A program made the translations under genes and the position numbers. 64,000 bases of DNA from Periplaneta americana (Eukaryota; Arthropoda; Insecta; Blattodea; Blattidae). Position 1 is the first letter of the stretch, and every line of letters begins with the position of its first letter. The stretch lies in NCBI RefSeq assembly GCF_040183065.1, contig NC_091132.1, positions 89,489,606 to 89,553,605 on the forward strand. Direction: 5' to 3'. The notes beneath the pieces are model-generated. The model was not told the origin of the DNA. It ran no database searches and saw only the letters and a program-made list of their open reading frames with translations. Shown here piece by piece: positions 52,204 to 63,402 of this stretch.

Positions 52204-52911
52204 GGGGTTAGGTACAGCTTACAGCAATAAAATTTTTGGAAATATTCAACATTTTTTTCATCCATTACTGTATCTTGTATAATAATGAAAATTTGTTTGT
52301 GTGAAATGCTGTCCTTCTGTTATATGAAAAAATTACTTTTACGATTAAAAAAAATATATTCAAAATTAAAAATGTTGGCAGTTCATTGTGCAGTGATGAA
52401 GCATTTCCTTCATAACTCAAACTTGTTAATTTTTTCATGTTCTCTTTCTTTTATTTCATTGCTGAAACTCATGTTTACAATATCATGCTCTTTCAACTAC
52501 ATTCCTTAATAAATAATATATTTTTTATTTTGAGTTAGAAGAAAATACTGATATTTGACAATTTTTTTAAAGAATTTATTTTTTGTCAGAGAATCTATCA
52601 AAGGTAGAGAAGTGATCTTGCATCATATTGTAGATATGACATGCATAAATACACACAAAAAATTTCATCACAGAATGTTGGATAGTTTTTTGAGTTATGT
52701 GGGAAATGCTTCATCACTGCACAGTGAACTGAATTTTGAAAAAGAAAATGTAAATAATTTTTTTAATCGTAAAAATGTTTTTTTTTTTTCATATAGCAGA
52801 AGGACAGTGTTTTACACTCACTAATGTTCATTATTGTACAAGATACAGTAATGGAGGAAGAAAATGTTTAATATTTCCAAAATTTTACTTCTGTAAGCTG
52901 TACCTAATCTC
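52204..52911. mobile_element. TTAA-flanked foldback element, 708 bp
   Basis: TTAA on both sides (52200-52203, 52912-52915). The ends GGGGTTAGGTACAGCTTACA and GAGATTAGGTACAGCTTACA (right end reverse-complemented) start inverted repeats that extend about 230 bp inward, sharing CATTACTGTATCTTGTA, CTGTCCTTCTG.TATATG and TGTGCAGTGATGAAGCATTT. TTAA specificity suggests a piggyBac-type MITE. A second partial copy is at 55110-55430. Frames at 52285-52509 and 52555-52824 are accidental. Confidence 0.85.
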
Positions 52912-52919
52912 TTAAAGAA

Positions 52920-53760
52920 ATCCGATTTAAATCAAATCTGATTTAAATAAAAAATCATTGTTTTTATTTTTTTATACAAAACATGATTTTTTAACACTGG
53001 TTCTAAGTAAAGACATGCTGTATAATAAAACAATGCATCTGTCGATATTTTTAAATTTAATTATAGCCAATACTTTGTTTTCGATGTTATAAAATTCAAT
53101 TGTTTTGCACTCATCGCTAATTTGTTCTGGCATTACTTGTCTCTGTTTACTGTTCAGTTGGCACTACTAAACCAGATCACTTCCCTCGAAATCTATAATA
53201 TCGCAGTAGGAGTGAGGTTCTCCCACCTCTGCTACTTTGTAATTTGTAATAGCTTGAGATGTGTTTTATCATTCGCGCCATAAAGAAGATTGGCTTAAAT
53301 TATAGACTATGTTTTCTATTGCGAGCATACATTTCTGAAGTAAGTCTCTTGAATATTTTCCTTAACGCTGTGAACAGTCTTCTGGGAACTATAAATCATC
53401 GTTTGTTGTAGTATTGGAGGTTTAAGCTTGTCTTGTACGGCTGGTACCCTCGTTGCAATTTGTTTGTGTGAATATGTCCCCCGTGAATTTTACACGCATC
53501 GTTGTAAGATGTCGTTAATTCCTTTCAGCTTGAATAGTCAAAGCTTGTGGCATTATAGTAAGCTTTGTAGTTTCCTTGTTGTAATTAGAAACGGTGAGAT
53601 GTAATTCAAGGAGACAGAAATGAGGAAATTAGTGTCTGCTTTTCTTCGTGTTTCAAACAATTACACACAATTTTAAGTCGGAAGAGGTTTGTAGTCCAAT
53701 TAAGGAAAATAATAAAATCTTTGAAAGATGTTGCATGGAACATTCTGGTACTTACCTTTT
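52920..53760. other. Unassigned DNA
   Basis: About 840 bp with no supported feature. Confidence 0.3.
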
Positions 53761-53764
53761 TTTT

Positions 53765-54690
53765 CTTTCCAGGTTCAACAGCCTTCTTAGGCCAAGACGG
53801 TCCAAAAGATTCTCCTCCATTTAGCTCTGTCCTGTGCTTTTCTTTTTCAACGACTTACTCAGAGAGACTTAAGATCTTTTTCTACGTCATCTAACCACCT
53901 TATTGCTGGTCTTCCCACTCTTCTTGTTAGATAAAGCGGATCAGTAAAGGTGACCTTTTTACATGGGTTATTGTCCTCAGACCTATACATATGCCCTAGC
54001 CATCTCAGCCTGTTGGCCTTTATCACTTTAATTATATCTGCTCTTTATACAAATTGTATAATTCAGTGTTATATCTTATTCTCCAGATATATCTTTCATT
54101 CACGGGCCCATAATATCTTCCTTAATACTTTTTTTTTCGAATATCATTATCCTTTCTATACTTTCTTTATTTGAGGTCCAACTTTCCGAACTTCATAATT
54201 AAAGATAGGAATTTACCCACAGAGACTACAAGGTTAGGTATGCATAGAGTGTTCGTTGTACGTACGAGAAACATATCTCCATTCAATTTCTGCGATACAA
54301 AACGCATTTCAATTGTAACCTGGCCATATCAGGCTTCACGTCATGAATGACGTAACGACAGTCTAAGCACAGCTAACTTAATATCCTCATGTTGTGGTAT
54401 AATGTCTACCTTTAGCCTACTTATAATAGAACAGATCTTACTAAGTTTTATGTAAATTACATATTGTTGTTATGTTAAGAAAACGAGACTGAAACACTTC
54501 TTTAGCCTATAGTAATATTTAGTAGCCATTTTTATTCTTGTACTTTTTCCATTGTTATATTATTATCCTTTGTTATACCAGCTGCAAGATATTTAAATTG
54601 TGTAATGTTTTCAAATTTGTTATTATCAATTGTGATAGACTTTCCATTTGTATTCAGGTACTTACAATTAGAAATATTGTGTTCATTTGT
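53765..54690 (-). pseudogene. LINE C-terminal region (fifth family), heavily decayed
   Basis: On the minus strand the first recognisable part is NTNGKSITIDNNKFENITQF, KYLAAGITKDNNITMEKVQE (about 54665-54545), then KMATKYYYRLKKCFSLVFLT (about 54535-54475). After ~290 bp without clear similarity it resumes KVLRKIYGPVNERYIWRIRY, NTELYNLYKEQI (about 54135-54040), LGICIGLR, and PLL...VVEKEKHRTELNGG-type codons to about 53790. 'RIYGP...N..WR.RYN.ELY.LY.E.DI...IK..RL.WLGH..RM' is the C-terminal signature of this non-LTR group. Several stops and frameshifts. Confidence 0.7.
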
Positions 54691-54755
54691 ATATAGTGTG
54701 GTCCCTTCTATCTTACTGTGTACAGATATTTAATTTTACATTTATACTGCACTAG

Positions 54756-55014
54756 TCCACACCTGTGGAGTAACGGTCAGCGCGTCTGGCCGCGAAACCA
54801 GGTGGCCCGGGTTCGAATCCCGATCGGGGCAAGTTACCTGGTTGAGGTTTTTTCGGGATTTTCCCTCAACCCAATACGAGCAAATGCTGGGTAACTTTCG
54901 GTGCTGGACCTCGGACTCATTTCACCGGCATTATCACCTTCATTTCATTCAGATGCTAAATAACCTAGCTGTTGATACAGCGTCGTAAAATAACCCAATA
55001 AAATAAAATAAAAA
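54756..55014 (+). repeat. tRNA-headed SINE (family A), complete
   Basis: A perfect 13 bp duplication TATACTGCACTAG (54743-54755, 55015-55027). Head TCCACACCTGTGGAGTAACG, B box CCCGGGTTCGAATCCCG, body TTACCTGGTTGAGG, GGGTAACTTTCGGTGCTGGA and tail TACAGCGTCGTAAAATAACC, followed by AATAAAATAAAATAAAA. Nearly identical to 5786-6038. Confidence 0.93.
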
Positions 55015-55109
55015 TATACTGCACTAGACGGACATCTGGCGGGGCTCCCATGACGTGAAGTCAGTTTGTTGCCAGTCTATACCAAAGACAACGTGGGACA
55101 TCATATTAA

Positions 55110-55430
55110 GAGGTTAGATACAGCTTGCAGCAGTAAGGGCCGTATTCATAGACATTTTTAGCGCGGGTTTCCGGTGGATGATCGGCGTTTTTCGTATTCA
55201 TAAACCAGTGTTAGCGATAGGATATGATTTGAATTACTGTACAAGTAACCAGTGGATAGCCGGGGCTAACTTAGTACGCTCGTAGCGCGTGCTGCGAAAT
55301 ATCTATGAATAGCACCCTAAAAGTTTGGAATTATGAAAATTAGCATGTAAACTATTATCCTTCTGCTATATGAAAAAAAATACATTCTTTTACGATTTAA
55401 AAAAATTATTTACAAAATTGTCTATACTGT
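55110..55430. mobile_element. TTAA foldback element, partial second copy
   Basis: TTAA (55106-55109) then GAGGTTAGATACAGCTTGCA and GCAGTAA; after the MITE at 55137-55317 it continues AAAGTTTGGAATTATG, CTTCTGCTATATGAAAAAAA and TTTTACGATTTAAAAAAATT as in 52204-52400. The right half and far terminus are missing. Confidence 0.75.
55137..55317. mobile_element. GGGCCGTATTC MITE, copy 3, with TAA target duplication
   Basis: 181 bp, reversed relative to the other copies: GGGCCGTATTCATAGACATT ... ATCTATGAATAGCACCC. TAA flanks both sides (55134-55136, 55318-55320). The host foldback element at 52204 shows the uninterrupted CAGCAATAAAATTTTTGG, so the insertion and its 3 bp duplication are supported by a paralogous empty site. 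A 3 bp TWA target is typical of PIF/Harbinger elements. Confidence 0.88.
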
Positions 55431-55434
55431 GTGT

Positions 55435-55890
55435 TTACATCTATTTATTCGTGTGCTTGTGTATAGGCCTATAAGTCGGTGAACAACAGGAATTGTACTT
55501 ATGTAGGAAATATTAATTACATTTAATAAAGTTAATAAAGAAATATTTATTTAAAAGTAGATTAAATGCAATGGAAGAATGTTACAATAAGAAAAACGCA
55601 TGCAGATATTTAATACCTAATTAAAGTTCAGAATTAACAATTGAAAAAAATATATATTAATTTCAGTACATAGTTAAAATGAAACAAATTTAATTATGAC
55701 TGCGTGTTTTACGAGTCTCAACATATTACAATGAATGTCTGTAAACATTTTAAGTGCTTCAAATGATAAAATACGTTTTTTTTTTTCATAATTAGATGCT
55801 CGCTACCAAATAATTATATTAGAGCACTGACTTCATAAGCACCTGACATTGTTTTGGTATGTTCACTGGACAGCAGATCTGAACTGTGCA
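55435..55890. other. Unassigned AT-rich DNA
   Basis: No supported feature. Confidence 0.3.
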
Positions 55891-55894
55891 CAAC

Positions 55895-56101
55895 TCATGC
55901 ATTTTGTCAAGACACTTGCGATTTGTAGTACGGGAACAACGTTTCAGTGGAGAGGGTAGGAGTAGAAGGGAAAGTTGGACGTGTGTCTACAGAGTTCAAG
56001 ACAGAGGCTAACCCATTCCCCTATAATTCGTAAGTAGACTCATCCGATCTCGTGCGTAGCTCTATGGGAAGAGTGGGGGTGTGTCTTGACAAAATGCATG
56101 A
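55895..56101. repeat. Perfect 21 bp inverted repeat, 165 bp apart
   Basis: 55895-55915 TCATGCATTTTGTCAAGACA(C) and 56081-56101 are exact reverse complements. The similarity decays outside this core (AACTGTGCACAACTCATG versus CATGAACTGTAAG). It may be a small MITE. Confidence 0.75.
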
Positions 56102-56172
56102 ACTGTAAGTAGGATTGGATGCCACCGGGCTATAAGCTTACTAGATCTATGCGGATTACTTCGAGACTCTAT

Positions 56173-56352
56173 GGGTGCTATTCATAGACATTTCGCAGCA
56201 CGCGCTACGAGCGTACTAAGCTAGCCCCGGCTATCCACTGGTTACTAGTACAGAATTCAAATCATATCCTATCGCTAACACTGGTTTATGAATACGAAAA
56301 ACGCTGATCATCCACCGGAAGCCCGCGCTAAAAATGTCTATGAATACGGCCC
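56173..56352. mobile_element. GGGCCGTATTC MITE, copy 4
   Basis: 180 bp, same orientation as copies 1 and 2 and closest to copy 2. Its right end abuts the SINE piece at 56353. No target duplication is visible. Confidence 0.88.
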
Positions 56353-56537
56353 TTTATGTCCAAACGCAGGACTATAGAAAGGAGATGGAATGATAGAGGT
56401 AAACGGGAGTAGCACAAGAGAAACCCCCTGCAGCATCTGCCTTGTCCACCATAAATTCCAGTACGATGTGGTCGGGGATCGAACCCAAGCCACCTGGATG
56501 GAAGAGCAGCTTACTAGCACTTGAGCCACAGACGCGA
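56353..56537 (-). repeat. tRNA-headed SINE (family C), 5' part only
   Basis: Minus-strand head AATCGCGTCTGTGGCTCAAG, B box TTGGGTTCGATCCCCGACC, then GGTGGACAAGGCAGATGC, ACTCCCGTTTACCTC. The body stops at the MITE boundary, so it is 3'-truncated compared with 1020-1565. Confidence 0.8.
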
Positions 56538-56575
56538 TTTATTTATGTAGTTGTTTGAAATTTTGCAAAGTGGTT

Positions 56576-57046
56576 TATTTTACGACGCTTTATTAACTGC
56601 ACTGATTATCTAATATCTGAGCGAAATGAAGATTAATGCCTGCGAAATGAGTCCAGTGTCCATTTCCAAAAGTTATCCTGTTATCCAGTATTTCGTCGTT
56701 GATTTTATGAAACCTCCTATGTGACAGCATAATTTTAAAAGAGAAGAAAATATTAACTAAACTTCAGTAGGCCTAGACTGATCCTCGATGATGTCATATT
56801 CACCAGCGTTTTCTACCGAATTATCTACTATTCTTCTGTAGGCCTATTGATGTTTAATTACTTTTTCTTCTTCCTGAAAAAATTATATTCTGTACTTTCA
56901 CATACGAGGTTTTATACAATAAACGACGAATTCAGGGAAAACCTCGGACAAACCTGAACCAGGTAACTTATCCCAACCAGAATTTGGACCCGGACCGCTC
57001 TTTTCGCCATCTGATATGCTTGACCGTTACTCCACAGCGCAGCGGT
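56576..57046 (-). repeat. tRNA-headed SINE (family A), split by a MITE
   Basis: Left part 56576-56693: TTTTACGACGCTTTATTAAC, GAGCGAAATGAAGATTAATG and CCATTTCCAAAAGTTATCC. Right part 56929-57046: AGGGAAAACCTCGGACAAAC, CCAGGTAACTTATCCCAACC and TTGACCGTTACTCCACAGC. Together they make one minus-strand copy as at 5786-6038 with a 235 bp insertion. Confidence 0.8.
56694..56928. mobile_element. MITE, 235 bp, 31 bp inverted repeats, inside a SINE
   Basis: Left end CGTCGTTGATTTTATGAAAC and right end (reverse-complemented) CGTCGTTTATTGTATAAAAC, continuing CTC.TATGTGA: about 27 of 31 bases match. The interior has no ORF. The host SINE continues on both sides. No target duplication was recognised. Confidence 0.78.
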
Positions 57047-57049
57047 GGA

Positions 57050-57500
57050 TCAAGTTTGTACTAGTGTGGCGTATGATATAAGAAATGCAACTGTATGCGA
57101 TGTTGTTTATATGTGTTTCAGTCCTGTTACGCCGTCATCATAATATGTGCGATTATGTCCAATTTCTGTTTTATAGTAGACATTTTTTCAGGTGCACCAT
57201 CAACTTTTTACACATATTGGAATACTAAACGCAAGTTTCGTGAGTAAATGCATAACAACAAATGTTATCGAAAATTGCTCTTAAAACTCTTTTCTCTCTG
57301 AATTCGAAGCGCATTGAAAGTGTTGCATACCGGTATAATTTAAATCAGGTTGTTGGTTCATTTCTAGCTGGTAATACCGTAACGAGGGCACATGCTACGA
57401 CATCTATCGATACTGACTCGTTCTTGCTATAATGGTACGAATTTTGGATAGTGCAATTATTTTACCTTGTGTCATTTGAATGAATGGACGTAAGGTATAC
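57050..57500. other. Unassigned DNA
   Basis: No supported feature. Confidence 0.3.
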
Positions 57501-57507
57501 CAAACCT

Positions 57508-57810
57508 GGGTGTTAATAGCTCAATTGAGTTACTACATCTTAACTCCGCACTCCACATTCCCCGTCAGAGACAGTTACTTATGTATCGAACCGATACGAG
57601 TAACAAACATATTATTCCTGAGTGTCGGATTGTACAAGGCATGCATCATAACTTTCGGCTCTCGCTGGTCGCCTAAAATCCACCACTGATGCACAGTGTT
57701 TTACTTTGTGTTCGTTTCTAAAGCGGTGAAGCGGAAAGAACCTGGAAAGGGGTATCTTCTTTCCTTTCTCCTCCCTCTTTATGCCCAGAGCTGAGGTATA
57801 CTGGTGCCAT
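57508..57810 (+). repeat. Dispersed repeat 'AAACCTGGGTG...', copy 2
   Basis: AAACCTGGGTGTTAATAGCT, CAATTGAGTTACTACATC, TCTCGCTGGTCGCCTAAAAT, CCACTGATGCACAGTG and AAGCGGAAAGAACC match 42404-42945 in order. It lacks the MITE found there and so is the empty site. Confidence 0.75.
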
Positions 57811-57836
57811 AGGTAACAATCTCGATCATTTGCAAA

Positions 57837-57876
57837 TCATCATCATCATCATAATCATCATCATCATCATCATCAT
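57837..57876. repeat. (ATC)n microsatellite
   Basis: About 13 ATC units with one ATA, directly before the SINE at 57877. Confidence 0.9.
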
Positions 57877-58132
57877 GCCACCGGGGTAGTTCAGTCGGCT
57901 AAGCCGCTTACCTGCCGATCCAAAGTTGCGCTCGGGCGCGGTTTCGATTCCCGCTTGGCCTGATTACTTAGTTGGATTTTTTCTGAAGTTTTCACCAACC
58001 GTAAGGCGAATGTCAGGTAATCTATGGCGAATACTCGGCCTCATATCGCCAAATACCATCCCCTATTACCAATCCCATCGACGCTAAATAACCTCGTAGT
58101 TGATACAGCGTCGTTAAATAGGCCTGAGTTTA
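57877..58132 (+). repeat. tRNA-headed SINE (family B)
   Basis: Head GCCACCGGGGTAGTTCAGTC, GGCTAAGCCGCTTACC, B box GCGGTTTCGATTCCCGC (one-base change from GGTTCGATTCC). Body ATCTATGGCGAATACTCGGC, tail AGTTGATACAGCGTCGTTAA. The right flank AAAAAATCATCATAAT repeats the ATCATCAT of the left flank, a possible target duplication. Confidence 0.85.
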
Positions 58133-58139
58133 AAAAATC

Positions 58140-60300
58140 ATCATAATTATACTATATTACACATTAAGATTCATTACTCTATTGTTTTCTTTGTTTTCCA
58201 CTTTCATTATTTTCTAATAGTTGGTATTTACATGTAGTTTTTCATTAAGCAAATATTTTTCATATACTCCAGATTCTTCTTCGTTTTTTAGTATTTGCTA
58301 CTTCATGGATTAAATTTATAGTTTATTTATGATTCATTTTCAGTGTGGTCTGCTTTTGGGCATTGCATTATTGGTCGTTTCTTCAGAGCTTCTTTGACTT
58401 CACACTCCGATTATTTTTGTGAAATTTGGTATGAAGTTAGATTAGTTGTAGGCCCTAATGGTGATAATGAATGATAACGGTAGTAATAATAATAACTGTT
58501 GTTTTACTATTTTATTATTATTAACAGTATTATTTTTGTTTTGAAGTTTCAAACTGTGCATAGTTATAGCACGAATGGCCGTACGGACTCGTGCGAAGGA
58601 TCTTGTGTACATGAGTTTGTATAATTTATTACGCATTATTGATCTAAAGTTCCTGAAGACTGAATACTGTACTAATCTTAACGTTTCCGTAATCAGATTT
58701 TACATCCATACAGAGGTTTTATGAAATATTAGTTGTGTCGTTTTTATAGCTTTGCTCAGGACTGTATACTTGAGAGATTCTTTCCGCTGTGCCCCATAAA
58801 TAAAATAATTTCCCCAGTATTTACAATATGGCTCGGAAGTTAGTTCCCCTTTTTAGTTTTTAGTGATATGAACAATAATGTTCAACGATGGTAAGGACGG
58901 AAAGAACATTTTGAAAAATAAATGTATTGTTAAGTAAGAGGAAATTTGCCCTGTGGCACCGGCATTTTAAATAAGATGAGTTGGGGTAAGTGCATTTCTG
59001 GGCCAAGTGCAACTTCAGTCCATATCTCTGTAGCTCATTTATGATTCGTCCTGCCATCTCGGGGAGTGTTAATCTTACTCCCTGAACACCGTTTATTGCC
59101 GAAATACGTAACTTATCAGAAAAAATTAATAAAATAAAATTTGAAACGTGCATTTGTAGCTCAAAGAACAGAGAATAAGCACTTGTCCCTTGATTATGTT
59201 CTATCCATTACCACGGAATGTTACAGCCTGCAGATGCTCTTGCCCCAAATCACGGGGCAACTGCACACCCTCAACATTATAATGGTATTTATTTGATTCA
59301 TGAAACATGCTTCGACAATTTACGTAACTGACAAGATGAAAATACACATAATTAACCATTGATATACGAATAAAATCTTATTTAAAAATACAAAGGGCTC
59401 AGGTGTTACTGTGCACCAAAGTTGAACTTTTATATTTAGGGGATGGACTTATCCAACTTAGCTTATGTGATAAAATAAATGTTAAACCTAACGAAAACAA
59501 AGTGAAGTTAAAAATTCTGAGCTGTATCAGGGATAAACCGGCAAGTAGAATACATAACCCAGTTTCGAAATAAAACTATAATTTTGTTGGCTTGAATGTT
59601 TTATTTTTGTTTCGGTTCACACTGGAAATTATAGGACTATGGTAATATAAGTAATATGAAAGCATGCAGTATACTGTATTATCTTTTCAAATTTTCTTAT
59701 TTTTATTTTATTTATTTGTTTGTTAATGCTTGTAACATAAAATATAATATACACAGATAAAATGTTAGCTCACCCCTGCTCAGGAGCAGATTCATAATTT
59801 TAAATTAAGAAGAATATAATACAATTTGTTTTATGTTTACTACACAATAAGAATATGCATATACATTTAAATTTACAATTTTTAATTATTTATAAAATCC
59901 ATACATAGATTTTTAAATGTAATACTGGAACTAAACTTATTAAAACTGACAAGATTAGGATATTTAAATATAAATTTGTTATATATTCTTGGGCCTAAAT
60001 TACTACTATGATTAAATACTGTAGTAGTGTTGCATTTTGGTTCAAACTGTCTTAAAGAATTCATACTTTTTCTTTCATAACTATGAGAATACATTTCAAA
60101 GTTATTTCGATTTTTATGTATGAATTGTTTTAATAAAATATAATAAATCTGTCTTATTTTAAGAACCTTAAAGTCTAAATACAATTTTTGAGATGGAAAT
60201 CAGTAGGTTTATGAATATATATTTTAATTATTTTCTTCTGTAATAAATAAAGTGGATATAAATAAGCTAACCCATCCTATAATTCCATAAATAATTACCG
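58140..60300. other. AT-rich DNA, one unrecognised 97-codon frame
   Basis: A minus frame at 58860-59153 contains LRISAINGVQGVRLTLPEMA and GRIINELQRYGLKLHLAQKC. Composition looks protein-like, but I recognise no family and no splice sites decide it. A 100-codon minus frame at 59882-60184 is Asn/Phe/Ile-rich, as expected of AT-rich DNA. Nothing else is supported. Confidence 0.3.
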
Positions 60301-60307
60301 ATTGAAA

Positions 60308-60413
60308 TAATGTTAAGCACACTTAAATGCCATCGACTTGGGCCGGGATCGAACCCACAACTTCGAGCATAGAAGGTCAGCGCTATACCAACTCCGTTAC
60401 CGAGGCCGACTCA
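60308..60413 (-). repeat. SINE family G, short copy
   Basis: Minus-strand head AGTCGGCCTCGGTAACGGAG, then B box GTGGGTTCGATCCCGGCCC, then AAGTCGATGGCATTTAAGTG, TGCTTAAC. It equals the proximal ~105 bp of 46100-46206; the distal part is absent. Confidence 0.75.
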
Positions 60414-60414
60414 A

Positions 60415-63389
60415 TAAAACAGAATAATACATTATTTTACATAATTTATTATAAAGGTAATTAATGTGTTGGTTCCATTTTAAATGATTTTCGAAAATTA
60501 TGTCTAAATATTTAACTTCAGAGGACTTCTTAATAATCGGACATTTACAATGTGTAAGGCAACATCAGAGTTATGTAATTTAATACTTAATATAGATGTA
60601 GGAGATTTGTTACATTTTTCACATAATGAAATGTCGTTCCGAAATTAGTTCCAGCTCACAACAATTTTTTCACTATGATTAAATGTGCATTGTGCGTATC
60701 TATTGTCACTTTAACATGAACTATTCGCAATTAGGAATCCAACGAGTGGTTTCATAGTTATGTAGCTGCTCCCGATGCCGAGATATTACTGAGATAGTTC
60801 GCGCAACATTGCTAATTTTATACCCAACTTCAGATTCCTCATGCCCGTAGCGAGGGGAGGTGGCATCATTGAGCGAGGTTACATTGGTTCATGACCTAAC
60901 TACTAATAACATTGGCATTCGACTGTGACTGATATTATTGTTATAATAAACATTTAAAATTATGCCATCTTCTAGTATTTCACCTCGGATCCTGGCACGG
61001 ATGCGCACACTCGGTGTAGAGAAAGGCTTGTTCTATGTAAAAAATAATTATAAATTGCAGAAAACTGTAAAAAGAGTTATCTGCTCTCTTCATTATGAAT
61101 AGATTTTTTTGTAGCTACTTATTTTATGCTTATTTGTTAACATCAATCCATGCTGGATTCGCTTATTTTATGCGAAGGTAATGAACAGACATAGCATCTT
61201 GGGACTAAGTTGATTGCAACACGGAGTATACACTGAGGCTTCGTTGGTAGTGGCAGGAGATGGACATATATAGAAACATCAAAACTCAAGGAGCGTTGTT
61301 TACTGCTGAAGGTGTGTTGAGCTTGTAGTTCAGATCTTTGAGTTTTAATATTATACAACTATGTTCGTCGTCTAATGAACATAAACACTGCTTGAAAGGA
61401 ACGATGAGTTACATAAGAACATTTATAGAAAATTGAATAAATATTATATTAAAAACAAAAATTACGTAAATACATGTCTTATTTAATGCAATGTACTATC
61501 GTAACATATTTAAAAATAAATTTGCCTTAATGTTACATAGATTGGCAGCTTTTTATTTGTGTACTTTTCAATAAAGACTTTAAAGTGGAGATTTTGTAGT
61601 TTAAAAAACGGGATGCCAGCCTTTACCATAATCTCACACAAATCCAATTAAAATTGTGATTGTTTATTTGAAATGGAATTACCTGTTGGCAGATCTTCAC
61701 TTTCGTTTTTCGATGCAAGTTTTATATTTTCTGTTTGTTTTCTAGTGTTACAATATCTCTGTATATATTGACGTTTGTTATCCCGCATGTTTACGCTACA
61801 CAGTTCGCAAGTAATATTCAGGGTGTAAGGGTGCCATTATTTTAACTGATGATTATTCATGTCGTAAGGAAGAAAAAACGTCCTTACAATTTTTTTCTAA
61901 TTGCAATATTTAACTTATTATTAAAGTTTACAATAATAGACGTTTTGCAACGTTGCGAGAAGAGAATTTAGGTAGTAGGCACAGTGCAGTTCAAGCGGGG
62001 AGGAGGGTGTTTAGAAGTACATAGTAGCCTACAGCTGAAGCGGGTGCAGACATACGGGTACAAAACAGATACTCTGTTCTAATGCGGGAGCGACCATGGC
62101 AATACTGTTGTTTACATAAAACGAGCAGCAAATACAAACTTCCAATCTCATTAATAGAACATTATAGTAAATTTACATTTTATGTAACAATATTGCTTCA
62201 TTTTTTATTGTACGTCTAAAAAACAAACAAATAATGGTTTTCTGCACAAAATCACACGAACTCTTTTTCTAATGCAACATTTTAATCTCTCCCGCTTCCG
62301 TAAAGCAGTATCATTTTAAAACAAATTTCTGGTTGTGTGATTTTCGAAACGGAGTAAGAGACTCCTCGTTTCTAAAAATCGTCGAGAAACTGCTAAAAAA
62401 TTTCGCCGATTAGGTAACCTTCTTCAAGAAAAACGTTGACGATACATCCTTCTTGCCTCACTTGAATTCCAGTGACTTTCTCCATAAATTAATAACATAT
62501 GATATCCCTAAACTGTAAATGGCATTGTAAGTTTATCGAATACTCTGTACTGAACTGTCATTCGCTCTGCAGTAGACTTAAGGACAGGGAGCTTGAACTC
62601 AGCTGACTCGTACTTACGTCTGTGCAGAGTACTGCCTGCTGAACACGTTGCCACGTCTTTCACGCCAGAATATTAACAAATTTAAGCATGCATTTTTAAT
62701 TAATTTCACGAAAACGTAATAGGACACACACATATTTATTTGAACTAATATTAACTCTCTGCTAGATATACCTACTGATGTAATTGATTTCGTAATTTTA
62801 CTAACGATATACTCGTAAGTAGTATAACGCAAATAAAATAAGAAAAATAAATATTTTTTCTGGGAAAACTATCAAGTATTGACCCTATGTTGTATGGACA
62901 TTTTTTTATCCTATAGACCGTCTCCGACGACTGTGAAAAGGACAGCACTTATACCCCTTACCTCTGTATTTCCCATTCACTTCAAAACACCCGCCTCCAA
63001 ATTCTGTCACAAATTGATACTTCTTAGATCCCTTTTTCTTCGTCATGCTGTACTACAGATGCATTATCTATGCAGATAAGTAGCGTACTGACGGGTAATT
63101 ACAAACTGTATGTGTCGTGGTGAACAAACAGTTATTTATTTCATAATGTTCCTCTCTACAAAGTATGTTGTGTATATGTGCCGCTCTTGCAGCTATTTAT
63201 ACACAAGCTTATGCTCCAGCATTCAATTAACTTGCAATCGGTCTCCAAGATGCTGTGTCTGGTAATGGAGATATAATGAAAAAATGATATGCAACAATTC
63301 TCGTTCAACTTAATCTTACAGGTGAACCAAGTCTTGTAAATGCTCCTGCTAAAATACGTTTTTATTCTGCTCATTGTCGAAAAAAAAGA
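60415..63389. other. Long stretch without recognisable features
   Basis: Nearly 3 kb of mostly AT-rich DNA. Only short frames (up to 72 codons) and small hairpins (GTCGTAAGGAAG...CGTCCTTAC near 61860; AAACGGAGTAAGAGACTCCTCGTTT near 62348) were seen. Confidence 0.35.
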
Positions 63390-63402
63390 GCTCTTCCGAT
63401 CT
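63390..63402. other. 13 bp identical to a sequencing-adapter core
   Basis: GCTCTTCCGATCT equals the 3' end of the common Illumina adapter. It is preceded by an A run (63380-63387). By chance a given 13-mer is expected about 0.002 times in 64 kb on both strands. It may mark adapter carry-over at an assembly join, or be coincidence. Confidence 0.5.

Noticed and set aside
52555..52824. 89-codon ORF in the foldback element
   Set aside because: It spans the inverted-repeat arm and loop; the opposite arm does not preserve it.
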